DNA of 64,000 bases, from contig OY725506.1 of NCBI GenBank assembly GCA_963281255.1, positions 415,001 to 479,000 on the forward strand. The letters are read 5' to 3'. Below the pieces are notes generated by a model. It searched no databases. It was given only the letters and a program-made list of their open reading frames with translations, and was not told the DNA's origin. The position numbers were made by a program, and so were the translations under genes. The DNA is from Aphrocallistes beatrix (Eukaryota > Porifera > Hexactinellida > Sceptrulophora > Aphrocallistidae). Shown here piece by piece: positions 33,501 to 42,627 of the stretch; the first letter of the stretch is position 1, and every line of letters starts with the position of its first letter.

Positions 33501-34017
33501 TACGAACTTGCTTCGCCATGTCCTGTCGCTCCATTAGGTCTAGGGATTCGCAGAGGTCATTCATGTCAGTGGTTATGATCTTTTTCTCAACGCAGAGTTT
33601 CAACATTTCGTGCGACCCTTCATCTCCCTTAACACTCACTTCTGCACTACAGCTGGTTAGTACGACCCATTGTTGTGTGGTTATTTCGCTCGTCAGTAAA
33701 TCGACTAGCGTTTTCGCGGATTTCGGTTGGTCGCTCGTTCTAGGTTTAAATTGAGGCGAGCTTAGCCATTCTAACTGCCTAGCTTGGTGGAGAATGCTGT
33801 GATGGCCAATGGACTGTAAAGCTAAGTCAAACCTGCTAGGATCGAAATGTTTCCAATTCTTCAGTGAATTCAAAAACAGAATTGGATCCTTCCCTGTGTC
33901 CTGTTGAATTTTGGCGGGTAATTCGATAGCATTCTGTAACTTTTGGAGAATTTCTGGTGTTAACAGTTTTCCGAGTTCTGTAAATACTTTAATCTGTCGT
34001 TTTCTATCACCATACAT
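30586..34017 (-). CDS. NLR receptor: death-fold-like x2, NACHT, LRR
   Basis: A single uninterrupted exon encodes 1143 residues. Residues about 15-87 form a helical death-fold-like module (DED-like spacing, ending HQARQLEWL), and about 95-185 a second one (ending RQDMAKQVRKYVSVFRD). The NACHT ATPase follows, with Walker A GNPGSGKS at 300-307 and Walker B LLIIMDGADE at 387-396. A winged-helix/HD2-like region and C-terminal leucine-rich repeats (about 780-1120) complete it. This is the architecture of animal NOD-like receptors, cytosolic sensors that assemble after ligand binding. A splice-acceptor-like CCTTTAG lies just before the ATG, so a 5' UTR intron is possible. Two LRR-only relics of the family lie at 1285-2940 and 8050-8660. 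The type of each death fold (DED, CARD or DD) cannot be settled by eye. Confidence 0.92.
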   Translation of the reverse strand: MYGDRKRQIKVFTELGKLLTPEILQKLQNAIELPAKIQQDTGKDPILFLNSLKNWKHFDPSRFDLALQSIGHHSILHQARQLEWLSSPQFKPRTSDQPKSAKTLVDLLTSEITTQQWVVLTSCSAEVSVKGDEGSHEMLKLCVEKKIITTDMNDLCESLDLMERQDMAKQVRKYVSVFRDMSQERFQSEMLLELNIGDDDDEDLEFWEFKLTKYMKTHHKNVSVVLDEASVPIESVFTPLTVIKVETPEKRMEEESGINEIDFLRHIHEKVEFEKVDVVDFESIVTTIDSSESKVWCLIGNPGSGKSFLCTHFAFLYGTHQLTNFRYTISIPCRNPKWHQLEQARHEKRNKIDEEFILKWLPLSMSFGAKWSRSLSQHLLRSDGEGLLIIMDGADEFIKSIPFDSTLLCQILERRFLTLSTILVTSRPSQWTELHLDYGKDLKIDDNFQVLGFSPQNRDLYFSKRIESVEKLNAVREMFVRHDEIKQLALVPVNASLFSSLFNQSNSILSHTMSHLYLQLIVYIIRRQLSRMGLKEHSKVLQLSNFDPAIRECIHEIGLEANQGIFERELTSDRHIPLKLEGESLNSERLGLMQAHVKVTNFGVRVKLWTFQHLTIQEFMAAVSICDNAWRNQCYIIRYFTTSTQYLSMYKMVIRFVSGILKQDAGFMTPIICRHVMPKPLSFSEVPTIYQLSYFTELVNVSGWTEFTISFLLLSTLIIEMNCDSICEHFAYFNKLFPYPLCLNFNFTVSPNDWHCFIQSLRFVHDFNVITINTSFVPATQFKSLLAQLSSCHLNYLALVFVEEDFETILSFTDPLSSATLPTDTRISIDLISCDLTACNSSHLLFPSNNQFTGSLKLSLTSLNYSMLLNLTHQFTSLHNLFYEPKWNDSDWSVIHQLITGNPLNGLYIRDYDDYLPVTADILSALSSLKELYWEMKQDCYEALQYLHQLSSITYLSLHSASSPSPNPSYRDSISRLISENSTSLRVISLIALNRIGFDSWGSCLDLFSTFSNLISLQLLFCEFTPDDINCWYRALTDMKSLVYLKLFDTPLQDSGMLVLCHSLNYHPAIRYLWIQRCGLSSNSCLPIKHFILTPPHIKILELSKSELSYPDPEQRKLLEQVAEQCSIQIEWKDKLIEVLSAN

Positions 34018-35517
34018 TAAACCTAAAGGAAAGTGTCTCGAATAAATTCTTAACTAAGATATTGCTAAAGTTTAGCTCTACAAGTATAACTTACATTACA
34101 CCTGACACTGACTATTTTCAATTGTCACGAGGTATCCATCAAAAGGAATACTTACGTAAATGGAACTTTGCACTTCAGTTGTATTTGTGTTTGCAGAAAC
34201 TCACTCACATAAAAGGATCGAATCGAATGCCAATGAGTTTGTTCATGGAGCGAGCATCGACTTTCTCAGTTTGATAAATATTATTAGAAGCTTTATTGTT
34301 TCAGCACAAAATTCTTCTTTACTCATTGCATTCTGTTCTCTTATCCAAAATCTAAATTTCAGGTTTCTTGACTGTGGTAAGTCAGTTACTCAGAGCAAAG
34401 TTGTGTGTGAATACGTATTATATGTTCAACCTACAATATTTGGTGACTTAACTTCTATTAGGCTGATTATTGCAATTGAAATTTGCATGAGAACATTCCA
34501 TCTCGAAGTGTTAATGAGAAATCTCAATATAGTTGACCAATTTTTATAATACTCTACTTTACAATTTTATTTATCAAGTCCAACAATGTCAAAATCTCCG
34601 CCGGACCAATAGAAATTAGCTTCCTACGCCCCTGTACACGATTTAATAAAGGACTGTAACCTGACAGATCGGGTCCTGAACAATAAGATTTAAATTGAGA
34701 AAAAGATACACTGTCTGGTCAAAGGTGTTTGAGCAAATAAAAGAATTGCGTCATAATTACAGTGCAACTTCTATAATAAGGGTGTTAGAGACATCTAACA
34801 TAGAAACATACCTCTGTAAGTGGAAAATGGAGCATTTTAGGCGAACACTCCTTCATCATTAAAATTAACCTAGAAATCCTGTGGCAAATTTGTTCAAAAT
34901 CATTTATTCTACTCGATAGTCGATTGTTTAAAATGGGATATTTTTCTATTTTTAAACGACTTATGGATCTCTATTGTGTCACGGTGTCGGATTGGAAATC
35001 GTAAAACTTAAACAGTTATATTTGGATATAATAATGGTTATTAAACTCATAAGTTTTTCCCTAAATTCGTTGTGGAGCTAAATGTTGGAAACTCAGTATT
35101 TCAGAATCACACCATTATACAGAGTATACTCAGAAAATTAAAAATAGGCTGTCGCTATTCTTCTTAACAAAAATAAATATACAAGTAAATCTATAAATAA
35201 AGATTGCATCAGAATTATAGAAAGGACTGAACTTACTTGTATTGTATCCAAATCTGTCAAATTTGAAGATGATAGGTAAATTGTGTTTGCGTGTTTAGAT
35301 AAGGAAAAGTTACGTGAAATTGCCTCTCGAAAAGAAGTAGTAAACCGGATTAGGAATTAATTAACTATGATACGTCCTGGAATGTTGAAGTGAAAGTGAA
35401 AGTGAATTGAAAGTAAACTGAAAGTGAAAATTAAAGTGAGGTCATTTCTATTTATACCTTTGACCCCAAGTCGTTCCAAGGATAATTATGGTTTGCATAT
35501 TTGTATATTAAAATTCC
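34018..35517. other. Intergenic upstream of the NLR
   Basis: No convincing gene is seen. A 129-codon plus-strand frame at 34160-34549 has no recognisable domain and biased, AT-driven composition. 35385-35490 holds a reversed run of GAAAGTGAA units related to the left arm of the foldback at 5600-6755. The NLR promoter must lie here, but no clear TATA box was identified. Confidence 0.5.
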
Positions 35518-35868
35518 TTAGTTACATAAGTACTGATTAGTTATTATTACGACCGCTAATTGCTTCGAGGTGGAATATTCATTAATCCATCTGGAGATAC
35601 GTTTGAGTAAAAAGAATGTAGATTGAGCTTTAATTACCGAGACAAGTTCAAGAATTCCATTACCATTTACGTAACTCTCACCATATACCACAATATTAAT
35701 ATTATCCATTAAGATTAGAATATTGTATTTCATCTCTTTTTGAAGTAAGATACATTCTGTAATAGAAGCCACTTCCCAATCAGCAACTGCTCTCTGAAAA
35801 CTCTGAATTGAAAAATTAAGGTAACACACTGATTTAAACTTATACAATTGAATGGTACAAAGTGACAA
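35518..35868 (-). pseudogene. Possible relic of a TRAF-like MATH domain
   Basis: An open stretch reads YKFKSVCYLNFSIQSF, then VASITECILLQKE. It resembles the MATH segment of the neighbouring genes (YKLKCICKF, LDFSVQRVAGEF, YITECRIILQKSDG). After that the similarity disappears. No zinc fingers or start region are found. It would be a fourth, most decayed member of the array to its right. The match is short, so this could be chance. Confidence 0.4.
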
Positions 35869-36744
35869 TGTTGGATTGTGGAGGTTCTACTGTAGTATTA
35901 TAGTTTCAACTGTAAAATTAAGTAAGAATTTTAAAGGGAGTTGGCAACTATGATCTCATTTCCGATTTACTACCTAGTCTCTAGTTAAACTTGGTCTAAT
36001 TTTTGTGCAATGCAATAGGTTCACTTTAGTATCTACATTCTAGTTGTGTATTGTTGTTCACTGACTTATTCATGATACATCTCGTCAGGAGCAACTCTAA
36101 GAAATCAATCCTAACATTGTATGCGTATGTTAGTGGTACAAGGGAATAACAACTGGAATGAACACCAGCAGAATAACACAATGATATAAAAGACAATATA
36201 AAAGATCCTGTCCAATTAAAAAGTTAAATCCAGTCTATTTTCAACCCAGATATCTCAGTTCAGAGAAAAAAGAAAGTTTTGATTTGATTGTGATGAATCC
36301 ATAGATACAGAAAGTCCTAACTTAACTGCACATCTCCATATATTACTCAACTTCAAAGAATTAAATTCGTCAGATGCAGTGATCACAAAAAATGATTTTT
36401 ATTGCATTCTAAAGCGGCCAACTCTAAGAATTCTACTTTAATAACTTTGTGAATATATTTGGAATGTTTCTAAATGTGTCGATTCTAATGTTTCTATAAT
36501 ATAGGCAAATTCTAAAAATCTCAGAATTCGACTTGTTGACGGCCGCTGTTTCTAATTCATAAACAAATTCAAGACATAATTATTAAATTTCCGTAAATTT
36601 CGGGGTATATTTCAATAAATGTATACGTAAAAGTAGGATATAACATACAGCCTAACATACATAGCATAGAGGTTGTCGAGTTTCACACAAAATACTAAGA
36701 TAACAAGTTTGGTAAGCTTGAAAAACTAAAATCAATGTTTGCCT

Positions 36745-37930
36745 CAGAAGGATTGAAGAAAATGGGAATAATTGTGATGGAATGGATCCGGATTGTTAAC
36801 TGTTCTATCGAATTGTTCAGCTAAACTTCTCGGTTCCTTTAAGAGAGAGTTATCCGAGTTAACATCAAAGCAGAGTAGGATAGTTAGATAATTATCTGGA
36901 GTTAGAAAGGGAGAGTAATCCCATTATTTAAAGTACAAAAGACATCACTAGTTGTTGCAATCTTCAGTTGATAAATTCATATTGCGATTATTACATGATT
37001 GTGTTCCATCACTCTTCTGAAGTATGATACGACATTCTGTGATATAAGCTACTCCCAAGATAGTATCAAACTCTCCTGCAACTCTCTGAACTGAGAAATC
37101 AAGTCCACTTCGAAACCTACTTGAACCAAACTTACAAATACATTTTAGTTTGTATTTGTTTACATAGAAATAATTACTTTCCAGAGTTTGCCCATTAGTC
37201 AGTTTATCTACATCACATAGCTTCCACTTTAATCCATCAAGTCGGTTCATCATGTTCAATTCAGATTTCAAGGTCTTCTCTTCATTGGTTTAGCTTTACA
37301 TCCGTATTTAGTATAAGGACACTCTATCTCAGCCAATGGACATTCAGCGTTATGATCAGATAGCAGCTGTTGACGAAACTCTTCTCCACATCCATTAGAA
37401 CATGTAACTGGATAATTAGAACAATATTTCAAATGTAGAGGGTAATCCTTTACTTTCCCCATTTTCTTACAAAATTCACACCCAATCTGTCGCATTGGGC
37501 AGATATTCTGTTTGTGTATCTCCATGTCACCTCTTACAACAACTTGTACACAATCACTACACACAACAAGGAAGTGTTTGCATTCTTTCAAATGCTTTTC
37601 AGCTTCTGATAGTTTTCCTTTCCATTCGCAGTCTCTGAGAAGAGGACATTTTATTTTCACGGAATTCTCAACTGAATTAACAGCATTCAACTCATTTGGA
37701 GTCTGACTACACACCTGACAAGTTGTTTCTCCTTTCACGATACTAGCTTTCTTCATTATTCCTTCACAAACCTTACAAATCAACATTTCTCTCTCAAGTT
37801 CAGTCAAGTTCTGAGCTAGATACTCCTTCCTATATCCACAGTACTTAGCCTTACCTCCTACAGACCTCTTCACGTAGAGGAGATCATCCATGGTGTCAGG
37901 TGCAGTATCAACAGGTTGTTTAGATGCCAT
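36745..37930 (-). pseudogene. TRAF-like zinc-finger/MATH pseudogene T1
   Basis: The N-terminal 220 codons (37930-37271) are intact: MASKQPVDTAP start, four-Cys knuckle ICKVCEGIMK...CQVC, and TRAF-type zinc fingers. At KPMKRR a deletion of roughly 120 bp removes the coiled coil and shifts the frame. The MATH part continues in another frame (37271-36948), and a further shift after NRNMN destroys the end. Remnants of the C-terminus can be followed to about 36745. The 5' flank is nearly identical to that of T3, so T1 and T3 are recent duplicates. The truncated frame could still encode a zinc-finger-only protein. Confidence 0.85.
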
Positions 37931-38329
37931 TGCAAAGTATTATTGTAGATAAATAATAATAAACACTGTTATGGTTCTAGTTCCATATTGGAAAGTTATG
38001 GTTGTGGAAATATATCATGAAAGTATGGAGTCATATTACTGACTATATTCCATTATAGTTGTATTATCCATAACATTCTAGGCACCGTTTCATCCCTCTA
38101 TACTGTGTATTAAAGTATTCTCACCCTATTTCGTGAGGTGTGTCCAGAAATACGCTTGATATGTCTGGCCGACCTATTCAGGAGTTGAAAAATCTTTCAG
38201 TCTTAACTTTTCCTGGGCTACAGGAAACAGAAAAATGTCGTAAGGGACAAAGTAGGAAAAACAAGTCGGATTGGAGAGCAGAGTGACTCTATTTCCGTCA
38301 AAAAGGCCGAAAGTCTTGGCGGCGATATA

Positions 38330-38940
38330 TTGCTGATTGCGTCATCATGACGCCAGAATAGCACCCTCAATCCTGTTCTTGGACGCCCAGTCTCTTAAGA
38401 ATAAGTACACTGGGTGTACGAATATTGAAATACCAATTAGCAGTCACTGTCCTTTGTTCCTGAAGTTGAATAGAAGCAATGGGACCCTACTTAGAACTAA
38501 ACTAGCCACTATTTACTTATCGACTTCACCAGGTGATCCCATATACTAGATCGCGTTTAGTCTCAGGATCATAGCAATAGATTCATGATTCATGACCAGT
38601 GCAGATGCCATAAACACGTTTCGAACATCCTTCCTCTTACTCCTTAAGCAGATATTCGCAAAAGTCTACCCATTTCTCCTTTTGAGAAAATATTCGTTGA
38701 TGCAGGACTCAGCGACCTGCAAACTTACTCAAGCCTAAATACTCGTGGTAGATCTAATTCAATGCAGTCGATGAAATGCCAAGTTCCTCCTCTACCTCGG
38801 TGTAGATTAATCGTGGGTCTGCACTCACTAATTTCTTCACTGCCTTAAACTCTTCGTAGACCGCCGATGAAGGAGGTCCAGGCCGCGGTTCGACTAGAAG
38901 TGAGCTCTGTCACGTCTAAACTAAGAAACAAACTGAAAAC
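38330..38940 (-). pseudogene. mariner transposase remnant
   Basis: On the minus strand a broken frame reads RPGPPSSAVYEEFKAVKKLV, then TEVEEELGISSTALN (helix-turn-helix), then TGHESWIYCYDPETKR (the first catalytic block, normally TGDES, here Asp to His), then QEQRTVTANWYFN. Stops and frameshifts run through it, and the last catalytic block is not readable. It sits between T1 and T2. Confidence 0.8.
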
Positions 38941-39366
38941 TACTCATCTTGAGAAAATAACATACTAAAATGTTCTAAACAAAAATTGATGGGATTCTCA
39001 TGCAGATAACCTCTTGTAGTCATACAAAATTAACCTTCCAAAACCTCTTCTATCAGTCTCCATGGCAACATATGAAATATGTCGAAACTATTCAGAATTG
39101 AGGTTGCACAAAATCCGTAAAACTATAAACAGAAATTTGAAATATGATCTGTAGCTACGTATATAATTTGTGGCGCTAAATAATTACTGATTATTGGAAT
39201 GATATCTGTTCCATAACTGTGCTAGTCCTGAACTTTCGTAGTGACCCTCGTATATTTGGAATGTTTCTAGATATGTTCTAAACATGTCGATTCTAATGTT
39301 TCTAGAATATAAGCAAATTCTAAATATCTCAGAATTCGGCTTTAAAATTTTGATAAATGTATATGT

Positions 39367-39988
39367 ATATATGTTACAGGGTATCTGTAAAATCAGGGTA
39401 ATTGTAATTACCCTGACTTTTTCAGGGTAATTGTAATTACAGTATAACCTCCATAAGTGGGGGAGCATGGGACGGGATAAAACTGGTTTATCCCCCATTC
39501 CCCGGTTAAAATTCAATTATAATTTTCTAGATGAGAACATCTAACAGCCTATTTGAAACTTGTAGAATTTCAGAAAATACATAGTACATAGTACATATAA
39601 CACACCCATTAATGTACCAGTTGAGTTTTATAAGTTACACAATTACATTTAGAAAACTCCACTTCCTAATATGGTACTTAGGTGGTATAATTGTTAACTT
39701 ATAGTATGGAAGGGGGCGAATTCAGGGGGGGAAATTCAGGGTGGGCAATGTTACCTGTTACAATGCAACTGTCAATTGAGGAATCCTATTAATAGGACAA
39801 TTGCTCTTAGGTGAGCTAAATTGTGTTTCCCGTACTTGTGTATTACAGGCTGAGCAAATCTGGATGGACATGTGAAAATGGCCCAAGTTGCGCCTATACA
39901 AATGATCCACTATACAATGAGTGGTCACTATAATTTACCTAAAAAAAATTACAATTACCCTGATTTTACAGATACCCTGTAACATATA
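39367..39988. mobile_element. 620-bp MITE in the 3' flank of T2
   Basis: The ends are inverted repeats of about 38 bp: GTTACAGGGTATCTGTAAAA at the left and TTTTACAGATACCCTGTAAC at the right, continuing into ATCAGGGTAATTGTAATT. It splits a 3' flank whose uninterrupted form follows T3 (42350-42620) and T1 (36470-36680). TA-rich flanks hide the target duplication. It encodes no protein. Confidence 0.88.
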
Positions 39989-40077
39989 CATATAATAGGA
40001 TAGAACATAACATAACATAACAGCATAGCATATAGCATAGAGGTAATAGAGTTTCACACACAATTCTATGATAACAA

Positions 40078-41370
40078 TTATATTATGTCATCCTCTGGCA
40101 TTGGCGGCTCGGGAAGGGGACAGAATGGATCTGGATCTTTTACTAATGTATCGTAATACTTAGCTAGACCTCTACTAGGCAAACTTATTAAAGCATTCGA
40201 GTTAACATCAAAACAGAGTAGAATAGTTAGACAATTATAAGGAGTTATAAAGGAAGAGTATTCCTGTTGATATAAATGACAGAAGACATCACTAATGTTT
40301 TCAAATTTTAGTTGATAATTTATATTGTTTTTATTACATGATTGTTTTCCATCACTCTTCTGAAGTATGATACGACATTCTGTGATATAAGCTACTCCCA
40401 AGATAGCATCAAACTCTCCTGCAACTCTCTGAACTGAGAATTCAAAACAAACACCACGCCAATTTTTTACAATCTCACAAATACATTTTAGTTTGTATTT
40501 GTTTACATAGAAACAATCACTTTCCAGAGTTTGCCCATTAGTCAGTTTATCTACATCACATAATTCCCACTTTAATCCATCAAGTCGCTTCATCGTATTT
40601 AGCTCAGATTCCAACCTAGTCACTTTAACTTTCAAAGTAAGATTCTCTGTTTCAACCATGTCCACATGTTCTACTATGAACTCTTTCTTGTGAGATAAGA
40701 GATCTCTTCTCTTCATTGGTTTAGCTTTACATCCGTATTTAGTATAAGGACACTCTATATCAGCCAATGGACATTCAGCGTTATGAGCAGATAGCAGCCT
40801 TCTAGGAAACCCTTCACCACATCCATTAGAACATGTAACTGGATAATCCAAACAATATTCCAAGTGATCAGTGTAATCCTTGACTTTCCCTTCTTTTTCA
40901 CAAAATCCACAGCTAATCTCTCGCATTGGACAGATATTCTGTTTGTGTATCTCCATGTCACCTCTTGTAACAACTTGTTCACAATCGCTACACACAACAA
41001 GGAAGTGTTTGCATTCTTTCAAATGATCTTCAGCTTCTGAGAGTTTCCCTTTCCAACTGCAGTCTCTGAGAAGAGGACATTTTATTTCTAGTTTATTTAC
41101 GGAATTCTCAACCAACTTAACAGCATTCAACTCATTTGGAGTCTCACTACACAACTGACAAGTTGTTTTTCCTTTCACGAGACTAGCTTTCTTCATTATT
41201 CCTTCACAAACCTTACAAATCAAAATTTCCTTTTCGAATTCAGTCAGGTTTTGAGCTACATACTCCCTCCTATACCCACAGTACTTAGCCTTACCTCCTA
41301 CAGACCTCTTCACGTACAGGAGATCATCCATGGTGTCAGGTGCAGTATCAACAGGTTGTTTAGATGCCAT
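40078..41370 (-). CDS. TRAF-like zinc-finger/MATH protein T2
   Basis: A single exon encodes 430 residues. The start is placed at 41370 because both neighbours begin with the same MASKQPVDTAPDTMDD; an upstream in-frame ATG would add 11 residues. Residues 52-74 are a four-Cys knuckle (CKVC...CQLC) in the place of a RING but without its His and remaining Cys. About 98-225 are TRAF-type zinc fingers, 232-262 a coiled coil, and 265-405 a MATH/TRAF-C-like domain (GEFDAILGVAYITECRIIL). TRAF proteins are adaptors that couple receptors to NF-kB and MAP kinase signalling; without a full RING, ubiquitin ligase activity is doubtful. Its 5' flank differs from that of T1 and T3. Confidence 0.88.
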   Translation of the reverse strand: MASKQPVDTAPDTMDDLLYVKRSVGGKAKYCGYRREYVAQNLTEFEKEILICKVCEGIMKKASLVKGKTTCQLCSETPNELNAVKLVENSVNKLEIKCPLLRDCSWKGKLSEAEDHLKECKHFLVVCSDCEQVVTRGDMEIHKQNICPMREISCGFCEKEGKVKDYTDHLEYCLDYPVTCSNGCGEGFPRRLLSAHNAECPLADIECPYTKYGCKAKPMKRRDLLSHKKEFIVEHVDMVETENLTLKVKVTRLESELNTMKRLDGLKWELCDVDKLTNGQTLESDCFYVNKYKLKCICEIVKNWRGVCFEFSVQRVAGEFDAILGVAYITECRIILQKSDGKQSCNKNNINYQLKFENISDVFCHLYQQEYSSFITPYNCLTILLCFDVNSNALISLPSRGLAKYYDTLVKDPDPFCPLPEPPMPEDDII

Positions 41371-41721
41371 TGCAATAATAAAATAGAAAAAAGAATAAAA
41401 CAAAAATATAATATAAATAGTTGAATAGCAGAAAATGTTTTTAATCCCACATTAGAAGCTTATGGTTTTGTAGAAATATATCACAACAAGAATTTGCATC
41501 ATAACATGATTACTGTAGTCTAAGGAAATCAATCATAGAACAGATTAGAACTAAGAACAATGGACAATTACAAGTAGTTGAGGCTAACAGTATTTTATCG
41601 AATTATCCGTAAATCGATGGTAGGTCCAAACATACTCTTAAAGGAGTGAGTAAATTTCAGTCAACAGAGTGAGTGGAGCTCCATTAAGTGGCTCGTAGGG
41701 CACGAAATGTGAATATCAAAA

Positions 41722-41880
41722 TACAGTCGACTCCGCTTAATAGGGTCACTTTTGGCAGGACCGAAATAGCACTCACACATATAAGTTAATACAAAATATT
41801 TTCGGTTAATAGGGTTAACCGCTTAATCGGGCCAAAATGACCCCTGACCAATGTGACCCTATTAAGCGGAGTCGACTGTA
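41722..41880. mobile_element. pogo/Tc1-like MITE
   Basis: A 159-bp element with ends ACAGTCGACTCCGCTTAATA and the reverse complement, flanked by TA. It belongs to the family at 22092-22283 and 57972-58162. Confidence 0.9.
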
Positions 41881-42627
41881 TTTCTGGAAATATTCATTTT
41901 AGAGCTTTCTGAATGTGAATTTAAAATCTGTATAATGGAATACTATATACGTAGCACTCATTGAAATCTCGCTCGCTTGATTCATTTATTCAGATAAAAT
42001 TGCGTTGTAATTAATTTTCTCCTTGTCAACCAATCTAATTTAAGTTTTATTCGTAAATTGTTGATATTGAATATATCCTGTATAGTGAGTTTTGAAAGGA
42101 AAAAATGTGTTATTTTCTTTAAAAAACTCGCCTTGCAAAATACAGTTCCAGCTGAGTTCTTAGGTGATGAATCCACAGATATAGAAAATCCTAACTTAAC
42201 TGCACATCTCCATATATTACTCAACTTCAAAGAATTCAAGTAACATTCGTCAGATGCAGCGATCACAAGAAATGATTTTTGTTGCATTTTAAAGCGGTCA
42301 ACTCTAAGAATTCTGCTCTAATAACTTTGTGAATATATTTAGAATGTTTCTAAATGTGTTCTAAATATGTCGATTCTACTGTTTCTAAATTATAGGCAAA
42401 TTCTAAAAATCTCAGAATTCGACTTTAAAATTTTTGAAAGACGGTTGCTGTTTCTAATTCGCGCAGAAACTAATTCTAGACAGAATTATTAAATTTTCCT
42501 TCCATTTCGGAGTATATTTCAATATTGTATTCGTATACATAAAAAGTAGGATATGACACAATACTTGTATAACAGCATAGTATAGCATAGAGGTAGTAGA
42601 GTTTCACAAAAAATACTAAGATAACAA

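Noticed and set aside
31993..33754. Plus-strand open frames opposite the NLR (31993-32310, 33062-33460, 33518-33754)
   Set aside because: Antisense shadows of a long real coding exon; no domains or independent start signals.
34160..34549. 129-codon plus-strand frame upstream of the NLR
   Set aside because: No recognisable domain, no promoter, composition like AT-rich noncoding sequence.
41371..41403. Upstream in-frame ATG extending T2 by 11 residues (MFYSFFYF start)
   Set aside because: The paralogs T1 and T3 start at MASKQPVDTAP and their upstream sequence is not coding.
42058..42243. 61-codon frame containing GDESTDIENPNLTAH, reminiscent of hAT transposases
   Set aside because: The stretch is part of a 3' flank duplicated with the TRAF-like genes (also near 36290-36380). 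The match is only a few residues, so a transposase call is not justified.
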